Shown here in pieces: positions 45,005 through 53,694 of a DNA stretch of 64,000 nucleotides (position 1 is the first letter of the stretch; each line of letters starts with the position of its first letter). The stretch spans positions 1 through 64,000 of the forward strand of contig USDJ01000008.1 in the NCBI GenBank assembly GCA_900553395.1, in the 5' to 3' direction. The translations under genes and the position numbers were made by a program. A model generated the notes under the pieces. The model searched no databases. It was given only the letters and a program-made list of their open reading frames with translations, and was not told where the DNA came from. Source of the DNA: an uncultured Mycoplasmatota bacterium. Lineage in GTDB: Bacteria > Bacillota_I > Bacilli_A > RF39 > UBA660.

Positions 45005-45039
45005 AAAAAAATTGGTTAAAAATTAAACATTAACCAATC
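45005..45039 (-). terminator. Terminator after the thioredoxin-CcdA fusion gene
   Basis: ATTGGTTAA pairs with TTAACCAAT, followed by TTTTTT on the minus strand; includes the stop. Confidence 0.85.
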
Positions 45040-46185
45040 TTGTTTAAAAATCATAAGTATACCTATCAATATCATTATAATGCCACCTACAAGATGAGAA
45101 TATTTTGTATATTTATTAGATATTCCAGTAAGTTTTAGTGATGTCATAGCTATTATAAATACCACTATATCATCAATCATAAACATAAGCATATATATTA
45201 ACATATATAATGAATATTCTAGTTTGGATAAATTATTTAATGAAAGAATTTCAATAAACATAGCTGGCAATCCAGCTGAGCAAGCAAGTTCTACTAAGTT
45301 AACAGATATAGCAAGTAACATTATTCCAATAATTGAAATAACAAAGTGTTTTTCTGATACTATATCTTTTATCCTATCCATTATTTTTTTCTTTTTCTTC
45401 TTATCAGTAACTTGACATCCAGTATTATTTTTTAAACTCTTTTTAAAACTTACCAAATTAATAGTTCCGCCTATTAGAGCTACAAGCGCTATAACATATT
45501 TAAACAAGGAACCTACACTAGAGTTAGCTAAGGCTAAAATTCCTGTCATAAACGCCATATAAACAAGAGCAGATGTTACTAAGAATACAATTCCTAGGGT
45601 CCACATTTTTTTCCTATCTTTCATGTTAAATAACATGCTAATTAAAAATATTAAAACCCACATAGCACATGGATTAAATCCATCAACAAATCCTATTAAT
45701 GCAGAAATAAGTGGTAAAGAAATATTTTTAGCGTTAAATATAATTTTTTTACCAAATATATTTAATACCTTATCAGCACTTTTTGTGTAAATTTCTTTAT
45801 TTTTATCTACACACGATTTTATATCCTTATTTTGAATTATATCTTCAACCACGTCACAATGTTCTTTTTCGCTATAAGATTCTATCATTGAATCTATATT
45901 ATTTTTTATTTCATCACTATACCCTATAACATAGTCACTTCCTATTATAGTAAGTGGTACAGATGACTCTTTTATATTTAATTCTTTTCTAACTTTACTA
46001 AGCAAATTGGAATAAGAACTAACTTCGTAATATTTTACATTAACGTCATCTAAAGTCTTCAAATACTCAATCTCTCTTTTGCAATGAGGACAAGAATCAC
46101 TGTGAAATAAATAAACATTCACTTTAGCACTTGCTAAAGGAATAAATAAAAATAAAGCAAAAAAAGTCAATAATATTTTTTTCAT
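45016..46185 (-). CDS. Exported thioredoxin-like domain fused to a CcdA/DsbD-type membrane protein
   Basis: 389 residues. A signal sequence (residues 1-20), an external thioredoxin-like domain with CPHC (HSDSCPHCKRE), then six to eight membrane helices with conserved Cys in GFNPCAMW and ELACSAGLP, the pair that carries electrons in CcdA/DsbD. A cytosolic loop KKKKKK with a Cys (NTGCQVTD) is also seen. It likely moves reducing power from cytosol to the surface. The cytosolic donor may be the CSSC thioredoxin encoded directly upstream (4-base overlap). Confidence 0.85.
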   Translation of the reverse strand: MKKILLTFFALFLFIPLASAKVNVYLFHSDSCPHCKREIEYLKTLDDVNVKYYEVSSYSNLLSKVRKELNIKESSVPLTIIGSDYVIGYSDEIKNNIDSMIESYSEKEHCDVVEDIIQNKDIKSCVDKNKEIYTKSADKVLNIFGKKIIFNAKNISLPLISALIGFVDGFNPCAMWVLIFLISMLFNMKDRKKMWTLGIVFLVTSALVYMAFMTGILALANSSVGSLFKYVIALVALIGGTINLVSFKKSLKNNTGCQVTDKKKKKKIMDRIKDIVSEKHFVISIIGIMLLAISVNLVELACSAGLPAMFIEILSLNNLSKLEYSLYMLIYMLMFMIDDIVVFIIAMTSLKLTGISNKYTKYSHLVGGIIMILIGILMIFKQDWLMFNF

Positions 46186-46430
46186 GATAACTCCAAAAAC
46201 CTTTCTATCTCAGCTTTAGAATGCTCTCCTATAAGCCTTTCTTGCTCCTTACCATTTACTAGTTTAATATAAACCGGTAAAATATCTCCTACATTATATT
46301 TTTCTATATCATCAGTATCATAATCTAAAGAAACTATGTCGATATTTTTATCTTTTATAATACTATTAAGCCTAGATTTCATAATCAAGCAACTGCTACA
46401 CCATATAGCATCTATTTTTATAAATTTCAT
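46182..46430 (-). CDS. Small thioredoxin-like protein (CSSC)
   Basis: 82 residues; active-site motif IWCSSCLIMKSRL, cis-Pro region ILPVYI, no signal peptide, so cytosolic. It is shorter than classic thioredoxin (about 105). Its stop overlaps the start of the membrane redox protein by four bases, supporting a role as its electron donor (inference). Upstream, only three bases separate it from the pentapeptide-repeat gene. Confidence 0.85.
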   Translation of the reverse strand: MKFIKIDAIWCSSCLIMKSRLNSIIKDKNIDIVSLDYDTDDIEKYNVGDILPVYIKLVNGKEQERLIGEHSKAEIERFLELS

Positions 46431-46433
46431 ATT

Positions 46434-47012
46434 TTACTCCTTTATTTTTACACCTAACAATCTAACTAGATAAATAGATTGTGAAATATCAATGACTGCT
46501 CCTTTTAAATCTGAAAGTTTAATATTTATTCCACTAATGTTACAACTGGATAAATCAATATTCTTTAGTGTAGTATCAAGTACTTCGCTATCCTTAAAGT
46601 TTACGCAGTCTAGTTTTATATTTTTTAATTCTAAATTTAAATATGTAGATATAGAAAAATCAGAGTTATCAATATCTACATTCTTTATTTTTGAATTAGA
46701 TACATTCACAAGCTTACAAACACTATCGCTTATCTTAACATTTAAAATACTACAATCTATAAAATTAACTCCTAGCATTTTACAATTTATAAATGTAACC
46801 TCATATAAACTTGCATTAATAAACTTTACATTAGATAAATCGCAAGAAATAAAAATTGTGTTTGAAATATAAGTATTAATATAATCATCTTCTGCTAGTA
46901 CAACATTATTAAACTTGCAATTAGATATTTCATTATATTTTTTAAAATCAACAGATGCATCGTTAAATTCCATACTATCTAAATATTCTGTATCTACATC
47001 TATCTTAGACAT
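46434..47012 (-). CDS. Pentapeptide-repeat protein (Qnr/MfpA-like outline)
   Basis: 192 residues, built of about thirty A/C/S-(D/N)-(L/F/I)-x-x units (CDLSNVKFINASLYEVTFIN, CKMLGVNFIDCSIL), forming a right-handed quadrilateral helix. The C-terminal segment LKGAVIDISQSIYLVRLLGVKIK resembles the dimer tail of Qnr-type gyrase-protecting proteins. Whether it protects gyrase is unproven. Its start overlaps the cysteine desulfurase by 13 bases, and it is followed by thiol-redox genes, so it is co-expressed with sulfur metabolism. Confidence 0.82.
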   Translation of the reverse strand: MSKIDVDTEYLDSMEFNDASVDFKKYNEISNCKFNNVVLAEDDYINTYISNTIFISCDLSNVKFINASLYEVTFINCKMLGVNFIDCSILNVKISDSVCKLVNVSNSKIKNVDIDNSDFSISTYLNLELKNIKLDCVNFKDSEVLDTTLKNIDLSSCNISGINIKLSDLKGAVIDISQSIYLVRLLGVKIKE

Positions 47013-48124
47013 GAAAGTTCCTTATAACACTTATAAAAGCATTCAAGAAAATAATCCAACTCTTCTTTTTTTGTTAAATAAGATAAACTAATTCTAATAC
47101 TGTGCTCAGCTATATGATCTTCGTGTGTTAATGCATATACTGCCCTAGATCTTGTGGATGAGGATGAACAAGCACTTTGAGTGGATATATATATATCATA
47201 TTTTTCTAATGCGTGAAGCATAGTTTCTGGCTTAACTTTTAATACGCTAATATTTAAAATATGTGGTATGCACGAATCATTACTATTTATTGTTACATCG
47301 TCATATTTTTTTAAATTGTCTTTCAAATAATTGTTTAAATATTTTACTTTTTCTTCTTTTTCTAAAATACCATCTAATGCGAGTCTTAATGCCTTGCTTA
47401 TAGAAACAATTAATGGAAGACAAGGTGTTCCACTCCTATATACACTAGTACTTTTTCCACCATGTATTATTGGTGTAAGCTCTATTTTTTCTTTTTTTAT
47501 AAGCACTCCTATTCCTTTAATTCCAAAAAACTTATGAGCAGAAAAACTTGCGAGATCAACACAAGACATATCTACATCTATCTTTCCAACAGCTTGAGTC
47601 ATATCTGAATGAAAAAAGCACTTTGGATATTTTGACAATATTTTTGAAATTTCTGCTAAAGGTTGCTTAATACCAATTTCACTATTAACAGCACTTATAC
47701 TTACTAATATTGTGTCATCTCTAATTAAAGACTCTAAATCTTCTAAATTAACAGTACCATCTGAATTAAGCTTTACAAAATCCACCTCATACCCATTATC
47801 AACTAGATAATTTATTGGCCCATATATAGAGGAATGCTCAAGTTCAGTTGTAATAATATGCTTGCCCCTATTTTTATATTTATCGCAGATTCCTTTTATT
47901 GCTAAATTATTTGATTCGCTAGCACCACTTGTATAAATTATTTCTTTTTCTTTAACTTTTAGAAGACGTGCAATCTGACTAGTTGCACTATCTATAACTT
48001 TTTTTGCTTCAACACCTAATTTATGCAAAGAATTAGGATTACCTATATATTCATGTGCTAAAACGAAACTATCTAAGACTTCTTTATTAGCTTTTGTTGT
48101 AGCACTATAATCTAAATATACCAT
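47000..48124 (-). CDS. Cysteine desulfurase (NifS/IscS family)
   Basis: 374 residues. PLP Lys in SFSAHKFFGIKGIGVL, cofactor His/Asp regions TELEHSSI and HSDMTQAVGKI, and the mobile catalytic Cys loop STQSACSSSSTRSR. It takes sulfur from cysteine for tRNA thiolation or Fe-S work. No IscU or MnmA gene is adjacent. Start 48124 with AGGTG at good spacing; the ATG at 48133 is less likely. It heads an operon with the pentapeptide and thioredoxin genes. Confidence 0.94.
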   Translation of the reverse strand: MVYLDYSATTKANKEVLDSFVLAHEYIGNPNSLHKLGVEAKKVIDSATSQIARLLKVKEKEIIYTSGASESNNLAIKGICDKYKNRGKHIITTELEHSSIYGPINYLVDNGYEVDFVKLNSDGTVNLEDLESLIRDDTILVSISAVNSEIGIKQPLAEISKILSKYPKCFFHSDMTQAVGKIDVDMSCVDLASFSAHKFFGIKGIGVLIKKEKIELTPIIHGGKSTSVYRSGTPCLPLIVSISKALRLALDGILEKEEKVKYLNNYLKDNLKKYDDVTINSNDSCIPHILNISVLKVKPETMLHALEKYDIYISTQSACSSSSTRSRAVYALTHEDHIAEHSIRISLSYLTKKEELDYFLECFYKCYKELSCLR

Positions 48125-48160
48125 ACAATTCACCTATCACATTATATCACAGCATTAAGC

Positions 48161-48188
48161 AAAAAAAAAGAGGTTAACCTCTTTTCTA
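48161..48188 (-). terminator. Terminator after the YjcZ-like pair
   Basis: AAAGAGG-TTAA-CCTCTTT followed by TTTTTT; minus strand. Confidence 0.9.
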
Positions 48189-48314
48189 GTATAAACAAGA
48201 TCCTAGTATAATAGCAAGTAAAATGTATAATACAATTATTATAACGAATCCACTATTATTCTTACAACATCTTGTTGTTTCAACAGTATTATTACAAGAG
48301 TTATTTGTACTCAT
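48186..48314 (-). CDS. YjcZ-like small membrane protein (42 aa)
   Basis: 42 residues: a polar, Cys-containing start (MSTNNSCNNTVETTRCCKNN) then SGFVIIIVLYILLAIILG, the glycine-anchored hydrophobic tail typical of YjcZ/sporulation-linked small proteins. AAGGAGG precedes the ATG at 48314. It is the second of two similar genes 12 bases apart. Family members are small membrane proteins, several made in sporulation; the molecular role is unknown. Confidence 0.72.
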   Translation of the reverse strand: MSTNNSCNNTVETTRCCKNNSGFVIIIVLYILLAIILGSCLY

Positions 48315-48326
48315 CTTGACACCTCC

Positions 48327-48413
48327 TTAAATATAAGCTCCAAGTATGATTATTAAAAGAATAAATAATACTAAAACTATAGCTGCTCCAGATACACCAG
48401 AATTACAACACAT
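48327..48413 (-). CDS. YjcZ-like small membrane protein (28 aa)
   Basis: 28 residues, starting MCCNSGVSGAAIVLVLFILL and ending IIILGAYI: a Cys-Cys start plus one membrane helix, matching the YjcZ family (GFALIVVLFILLIIVG type). RBS GGAGGAAAG is well placed. It pairs with the gene at 48314 and looks like its paralogue. The remaining 48414-48484 is AT-rich and without visible genes. Confidence 0.72.
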   Translation of the reverse strand: MCCNSGVSGAAIVLVLFILLIIILGAYI

Positions 48414-48484
48414 ATAATCTTTCCTCCTTTTTTTATCTTTTCAAAGTATTTTATGAAATTTTTGTAAATATGTGAGCAATTCTG

Positions 48485-48513
48485 TTGAATTTTAAATATT
48501 ATTTTGTTAAAAT
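48485..48513 (+). promoter_or_regulatory. Promoter of the PrsA-like gene
   Basis: TTGAAT (48485-48490), 17-base spacer, TAAAAT (48508-48513), about 50 bases before the start codon. Confidence 0.7.
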
Positions 48514-48565
48514 ATTAGTTGTATGATGAAATACATCGTATTTATTATAGAAAGGAGAGGCTAAA

Positions 48566-49870
48566 ATGCCAAAAAATACCGAAGAAAAAAATACAAAAGG
48601 TAAAAAAACTGTAACTGGTAAGACAGCTTCAAAAAAGACAACTGCACCAAGTAAAAAAAGTGTAAGTGCTAAAAAAACTGAAAAAGTCGTAAAAAAGCCT
48701 GAAGTAAAAAAAGAAACAACTGTCGTAAAAGAAGTTGAAAAGGTTGAAAAAGTTGAATCTGTTAAACCACAAAAAAGACTTGAAAAGAAAGGACAATTTA
48801 ACGATATAATCGAAAAAGTAACAGAAGATACTCCACTTGTAGTTGCGCTATGCGTAATCTTAATATTAATTGCTTTGCTTATATTTGTTTCTTGCAATAA
48901 AAGAATTCCTAAAACTTCTAAGGGTGAAGAAATTGTTGCTACTATAAAAGGAAAGACTTTTACTGCAGATGATTTATATCAAGGATTAAAAGAGAAATAC
49001 GGAACTGATGCTTTAATAAACTTAATAGATGAATATATTACTGAAAAAGAAGTTACAATAACTAAAAAAGATAAAGAATATGTTCAAGAAGTTGTAGATT
49101 ACTATAAAAATTATGCTGATTATTATAAAGTTGATTTAGCTACTTTCCTATCAAATTATATGGGATTAAGTGGAATAAGTGATGAAGATGGTTTTTATGA
49201 TTTCGTTATGAAAGATTATAAAAAATCATTAGCTGTTCAAAAATTTATTGGAGATAACGCTAAAGAAGAAGATTTAAAGAAATATTATAAAGAAAACTAT
49301 TCTGATTCATTAACTGTTAAACACATCTTAATTCAAGTTGATAGTAGTAATGAAGATAGTGATGCAGCAGATAAAGAAGCTTATAATAAAGCTGTTGAAG
49401 TTATAAATAAATTAAACGATACTGATAGTGATAATTTAAATTCTAAATTTGATGAATTAGCTCAAGAATATTCAGATGACACTGCTACTTACTCTAATGG
49501 AGGATTAATTGAAAATGTTACAAAAACTAGCGTTGAAGAATCATTCTTTAATGCAGCTAATAGTCTTAAAGATGGAAAATATACAGATAAACCAGTTAAA
49601 ACAAGTTATGGTTATCATGTAATCTTAAGAATAAGTTCTACTAAAGCTAAAGAATACAAAGAAATCAAAGATGAAGTTAAATTAGCTTATGCTAAGAGTT
49701 TATTATCAGCTGATTCATCTCTACAAGTTACAAAATGGGATGAACTAAGAAAACAATATAAATTATCTATTAAAGATGACAATATTAAAGAATTATATGA
49801 AAAAGTTATAAAAGATGCTAAAAACTCAAAGAATGAAAATTCCGAAAGTTCTGAAAGCTCTGAGAACTAA
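48566..49870 (+). CDS. PrsA-like parvulin peptidyl-prolyl isomerase with cytosolic tail
   Basis: 434 residues. An unusual ~90-residue Lys/Thr-rich cytosolic N-terminus (TGKTASKKTTAPSKKS and similar) is followed by one membrane helix (about 91-110, ending FVSCNKR), then the external foldase. The helical N-domain is followed by a parvulin core (VKHILIQVDSS, FDELAQEYSDD, YSNGGLIENV, KTSYGYHVILRI) and a Ser/Glu-rich tail. Typical PrsA is a lipoprotein with a short signal; here the anchor seems to be a normal helix, although a Cys lies at its end. It folds exported proteins. RBS AAAGGAGAGG. Confidence 0.85.
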   Translation: MPKNTEEKNTKGKKTVTGKTASKKTTAPSKKSVSAKKTEKVVKKPEVKKETTVVKEVEKVEKVESVKPQKRLEKKGQFNDIIEKVTEDTPLVVALCVILILIALLIFVSCNKRIPKTSKGEEIVATIKGKTFTADDLYQGLKEKYGTDALINLIDEYITEKEVTITKKDKEYVQEVVDYYKNYADYYKVDLATFLSNYMGLSGISDEDGFYDFVMKDYKKSLAVQKFIGDNAKEEDLKKYYKENYSDSLTVKHILIQVDSSNEDSDAADKEAYNKAVEVINKLNDTDSDNLNSKFDELAQEYSDDTATYSNGGLIENVTKTSVEESFFNAANSLKDGKYTDKPVKTSYGYHVILRISSTKAKEYKEIKDEVKLAYAKSLLSADSSLQVTKWDELRKQYKLSIKDDNIKELYEKVIKDAKNSKNENSESSESSEN

Positions 49871-49899
49871 AAGAAGGTTTAAAAACCTTCTTTTTTTGA
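49871..49899. terminator. Bidirectional terminator between the foldase gene and recX
   Basis: AAGAAGGTTT pairs with AAACCTTCTT, followed by T runs on both strands, between convergent genes. Confidence 0.88.
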
Positions 49900-50664
49900 T
49901 TCTAATAATTTACTAACTTTGTCTGATTCAAATCCCTTAGATAAAAGATTATATTTTATTTTCATAAATAGTTCCTGACCAGAATACTTTTTAACAAGCT
50001 TATTATATAATTTAAGGTATTCTTTTTCTAAAATATCGTCATTATCCTTTTTTAAATTTGAATCTATTATTTCTTCAACTATTTGTTTTGAATATCCAAG
50101 GTTTATCATTTCATTCATAATTTTTTGCTTTAAATGATAATTTGAATGCTTTTTATTAGCATTTATTTTTTTTAATATAGCTTTTTCTAGTTTAGAATTC
50201 AAAAGACCTGTATCAACTTTTTTTAGTTCTATATCGATAACATCTTCTGGTATTTCCTGACTTAAAAGCTCTATTCTTATTTTATTTATACCTTGATTGC
50301 TTAAATAAATTTTGTCATTTATATAAGCTTTACAATACTCATAGTCATTTATTATATTTAAATCTTCTAACTTTTCTATGATACTATTAATATCATTATA
50401 AGATAAATCATTAAAATATTTCTTTAAATATTCTATAGATTCTTTTTTACTTCTTCTCTTTTTCATTATATATTTTACTAGTTTATTATAAGCATCAAAA
50501 TATTTAGTACTTGAAACTATCTTTTTATAAAGGTCTTTATCTATATCTTTCTTGTATAATAAATTATACATCAAAATAACATTATCATAAGTTATTATGA
50601 AATCATCATCTAAGAATATTTTATATTTATTATTTTTTAGCTTTTCTATTTTTTTTATATTCAT
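49879..50664 (-). CDS. recX: Regulatory protein RecX
   Basis: 261 residues. Three-helix RecX repeats are visible: YIMKKRRSKKESIEYLKK, IIEKLEDLNIINDYEYCKAYI, LSNQGINKIRIELLSQEIP, and a C-terminal repeat FMKIKYNLLSKGFESDKVSKLL. The N-terminal FLDDDFIITYDNVI is a beta region seen in long RecX proteins of Bacillota. It limits RecA filament growth. Start 50664 with AGGTGG; the upstream in-frame start lacks RBS support. recA is not in the window. Confidence 0.9.
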   Translation of the reverse strand: MNIKKIEKLKNNKYKIFLDDDFIITYDNVILMYNLLYKKDIDKDLYKKIVSSTKYFDAYNKLVKYIMKKRRSKKESIEYLKKYFNDLSYNDINSIIEKLEDLNIINDYEYCKAYINDKIYLSNQGINKIRIELLSQEIPEDVIDIELKKVDTGLLNSKLEKAILKKINANKKHSNYHLKQKIMNEMINLGYSKQIVEEIIDSNLKKDNDDILEKEYLKLYNKLVKKYSGQELFMKIKYNLLSKGFESDKVSKLLESKKEGF

Positions 50665-50709
50665 AAAACCACCTAAAAATATATTAACACAAACAAATGT
50701 TTTAGTCAA

Positions 50710-50738
50710 GAAAAGGATATCAATAATCGATATCCTCT
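50710..50738 (-). terminator. Hairpin after the GGDEF-like sensor gene
   Basis: GAGGATATC pairs with GATATCCTT around GATTATT, followed by a short T-rich run; minus strand. Confidence 0.6.
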
Positions 50739-52777
50739 TTATTATTTTTCATTTCAATTGTCGCTTCATTTACTGCATCATCAAATGTTTTAATAGCATC
50801 AGTAATAATACTATATCCACTAGCAGCTCCAAATCCATGAGATAAATTTTTAAACTCTTTATTTAATTTTCTTAAATATGAAATAACTTGTTTTTCAGTG
50901 TACCCTACTAAATAAAGTAAAAATTCGTTTCCATCTGTTCTTATTATTTCACTATTGTGTAATTGATGCTGCATTAATATATTAGCAGCCTCAGTAATAA
51001 CTTTATCCCCTTCTTCTCTACCATAATTATCGTTAATATAAGAAATATTATTTAAATCTATAATAATTATAGCTTGAGGGTAAACTTCTGAATCATCCCA
51101 AGATTCTATTCTACTATTTAAGTATGCTCTGTTTTTTAATGAAGTAAGTTGATCAATATATTTAATTTTATCTTCTTTAGAAAGATGTACACGTTTATTT
51201 TTTCTAACTCTTGATATCATTACTTTTATATGATTATAAAAGTCAACTACAACATATATTAATAATATAATAATTACAATAACCAATATATAAGTTATAT
51301 TAACATTTTCATAAGCAATACTACTATAATTATCAGAAATCAAAGTTTTTATTGAACTAAATTTAATATAAAAATCAAATAACTCTTTAAAAGTATTATT
51401 ATCTTCTGTAGAATTTATAACATAACTATATTTATCATCAATATTTAAAATACAATTAATTTTACTATCTTTAAATGACGAAGTTTTATAATATGTGTAA
51501 TTATCTAAATCAACTATAGCTATATCATTTAAGCCAAAATCTTTTGCTAAATCTGCTAAATTATTATATGATTTAACTTTTACATCATTTTCTATTAAAT
51601 AGTTTTCTAAGTATGTGTCTTTTACAGTTAATACTTCTTTATTTTCTAGAGAGGTAATATTTTCTATTACGTCAGAGTTTTGAATGCCCGAAATTACAAC
51701 AACATTTTTATCAAAAGCTCCATAAGTCTTATATACTTCATTTTTATAATTGTCATCTGCAACTATATCAAGTACAAAATCAACTTTATTAGAATTAAAA
51801 TCTTCCATAAGCTTACTAATGCTATTATATCTTGTATACGTAATAGAAAGTCCGGTTACTTCGTTAAAATTCTTTAGTACTAATCCACTTAATCCTGATA
51901 TCTTATTGCCTTTTAGATTGTTGTATATTCCATAGTTAATAAAACCATATACATAACTTTTACTCTTTAATTTTTTTTGTTCACCATCACTAATGTTTTT
52001 CTCTTTAAAGTAAAAATTCATTAGAGATTCATAATATGCTTTAGAAAAATTATCTTCTTGCCAAGAATTATATGACTTATGTAGTATACTATTTAATTCT
52101 TTAGCCCCTGATGTTGTTAGAACAAAGTACTCATTTAAATCCGTAAACTCAAATGAAATATTTGAATCATCTTCTACTAATTCTTTAGTAAAAAGTGATT
52201 TTAAAATCAAAATTCCATCTACACCAGATGTAGACTCTTTTTCATCTCTAAAAGCTTTAAGTTTATCAGAATCACTATATTCGATAAGTTCTACATTTTT
52301 TTCTTTAAAATAATCAGAAACAACTTCTATATCTTGTGATAATACTCCCAACTTTAAATTAGATATTTCATCTAATGATTTAAATACTTTATTATTTTTT
52401 GTAACTAAGACAAAGTCATCTTTTAAAAGAACAATGTCATTATCACCTGGTAATGTGACAAGATCCATTTTATAATTATAATCATTAGTATTGCTAACTT
52501 TATATGAAATAGCATTAAAATTTAATGAGGTTTTATCTGTGACGTAATCTAAAAACTCATATAACACACCAGTTCCTTCATAACTCAAAGCTGGTATATC
52601 ATTTAAAACTGCCACATCAATAACATTAAATTTATTAGAATTAATCCATTTATTTTCATCTAAGTTTAATGAATTTTTATTTTTAAAATTAAAAGTAAAA
52701 TATAAAATTGTAACTATAGCTAATATAACTAATACTACTATAGTTATCAAAACACCTTTTTTATTATTTTTTTTCAT
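50720..52777 (-). CDS. Membrane sensor with solute-binding-type external region and degenerate GGDEF domain
   Basis: 685 residues. One N-terminal helix (about 8-28), an external region of about 480 residues resembling two family-3 solute-binding domains (VLYEFLDYVTDKTSLNF, LKLGVLSQDIEVVSDYF and FNEVTGLSITYTRYNSI), a second helix near 500, and a cytosolic GGDEF domain. That domain starts normally (YIDQLTSLKNRAYLNSRI, IIDLNNISYINDNYG), but the signature reads RTDGNEFLLYL instead of RxGGDEF. It may be a weak cyclase or a receptor/regulator only. Start 52777 has AGGTG seven bases before it. It heads an envelope operon with 52787-53245. Confidence 0.83.
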   Translation of the reverse strand: MKKNNKKGVLITIVVLVILAIVTILYFTFNFKNKNSLNLDENKWINSNKFNVIDVAVLNDIPALSYEGTGVLYEFLDYVTDKTSLNFNAISYKVSNTNDYNYKMDLVTLPGDNDIVLLKDDFVLVTKNNKVFKSLDEISNLKLGVLSQDIEVVSDYFKEKNVELIEYSDSDKLKAFRDEKESTSGVDGILILKSLFTKELVEDDSNISFEFTDLNEYFVLTTSGAKELNSILHKSYNSWQEDNFSKAYYESLMNFYFKEKNISDGEQKKLKSKSYVYGFINYGIYNNLKGNKISGLSGLVLKNFNEVTGLSITYTRYNSISKLMEDFNSNKVDFVLDIVADDNYKNEVYKTYGAFDKNVVVISGIQNSDVIENITSLENKEVLTVKDTYLENYLIENDVKVKSYNNLADLAKDFGLNDIAIVDLDNYTYYKTSSFKDSKINCILNIDDKYSYVINSTEDNNTFKELFDFYIKFSSIKTLISDNYSSIAYENVNITYILVIVIIILLIYVVVDFYNHIKVMISRVRKNKRVHLSKEDKIKYIDQLTSLKNRAYLNSRIESWDDSEVYPQAIIIIDLNNISYINDNYGREEGDKVITEAANILMQHQLHNSEIIRTDGNEFLLYLVGYTEKQVISYLRKLNKEFKNLSHGFGAASGYSIITDAIKTFDDAVNEATIEMKNNKEDIDY

Positions 52778-52786
52778 ATACAACAC

Positions 52787-53245
52787 CTACCAAGAAAATT
52801 CGGTTTTGGATTTATGCTTGTAACCTATTTGTGGATAAACAGTACTTTCTTTATTATCACTTTCATAGAAAATTTCCACATCATAATAACTTAAATTCTC
52901 TTCACTAAATCCTTCTAGTAAACTATTACTAACATTTTTAACCGTATCAAAGTCTACATCTTCACTTAAGTTTACAAATATTCTTATAATCTTAGACTTA
53001 ACATATATTTTTACATTTTTAACTTTGCCAAGTTCATTAAGCTTTTCTTTAACCGAATCTTTTTCTGCACTTGTTAACTTATAATTTTCAATTCCTTTAT
53101 ATCTATTGCCATTAGAGCTTGAAAATAAATTTTTATATATTAATACTAATAAAACTACAAATAATATGACAACACCTAATATTATTGCTCTTTTTGGAGT
53201 TACTATCTTTTCTAGTTTTACATTACTCTTTTTCTTTTTACTCAC
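52787..53245 (-). CDS. Single-pass membrane protein (152 aa)
   Basis: 152 residues. A lysine-rich cytosolic start (MSKKKKSNVKLEKIVTPKR), one helix (about 20-40), then an external alpha/beta domain of ~100 residues (LTSAEKDSVKEKLNELGKV, VKIYVKSKIIRIFVNLSED). I do not recognise the family. It lies nine bases before the GGDEF-like sensor and after a 29-base gap from the YtxH-type gene, so it probably belongs to the same operon. Confidence 0.68.
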   Translation of the reverse strand: MSKKKKSNVKLEKIVTPKRAIILGVVILFVVLLVLIYKNLFSSSNGNRYKGIENYKLTSAEKDSVKEKLNELGKVKNVKIYVKSKIIRIFVNLSEDVDFDTVKNVSNSLLEGFSEENLSYYDVEIFYESDNKESTVYPQIGYKHKSKTEFSW

Positions 53246-53274
53246 ACTTTCACCTCACTAAAAAACTAGAAGAA

Positions 53275-53694
53275 TTAATTTTCTCCTTGTTCTAATTTTT
53301 TTAGTATTTCCTTTGTCACTAAAATAGCCTTTTCTCTAACCATATTAGCTGATTTTTCTAAGACAGGAGTACCTTTTTCAATAACAAGTTCAACCAATTC
53401 TTCTGATTTGTTTTTTATTTGCTCAGCTTTTTTCTTTGCTATTTTTAAAGCTTTTTCTTTGTCTAAGTCTTGAATTTCATCCATTATCTCATTAACTTTA
53501 GATTGAATATTGTTTTTTAACTCATCTGAATCTACATCTTTTATTTTCAAAATAAGTTCATCTACTTTTTTCTTTAAGGCTTCTCTATTTTCTTTTCCAT
53601 TTTTCTTTGAAAACAACATTCCTATTCCAACACCTACACCAGCACCTAATAAAAACTTACCAAAACCGCTTTTTTTATTTTTACTCATCTTCAT
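53275..53694 (-). CDS. YtxH-family protein
   Basis: 139 residues. A glycine-rich membrane segment GKFLLGAGVGVGIGMLFSKKNG is followed by a long charged helical region (KKKVDELILKIKDVDSD, IAKKKAEQIKNKSEELVELV), the pattern of YtxH/gas-vesicle-like general-stress proteins. The start is one of three adjacent ATGs; the third (53694) has the best spacing from AAGGAA. Its beginning overlaps the end of the DUF948 gene, as in Bacillus ytxG-ytxH. Confidence 0.8.
   Translation of the reverse strand: MKMSKNKKSGFGKFLLGAGVGVGIGMLFSKKNGKENREALKKKVDELILKIKDVDSDELKNNIQSKVNEIMDEIQDLDKEKALKIAKKKAEQIKNKSEELVELVIEKGTPVLEKSANMVREKAILVTKEILKKLEQGEN

Noticed and set aside
46434..47012. Call as a quinolone-resistance (Qnr) gene
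   Set aside because: The fold and C-terminal tail are similar, but pentapeptide-repeat proteins are diverse and no specific gyrase-binding loop could be shown.
48499..48897. Minus-strand open frame rich in Ser, Thr and Phe
   Set aside because: It is antisense to the Lys/Thr-rich start of the PrsA-like gene and to its promoter; it has no RBS.
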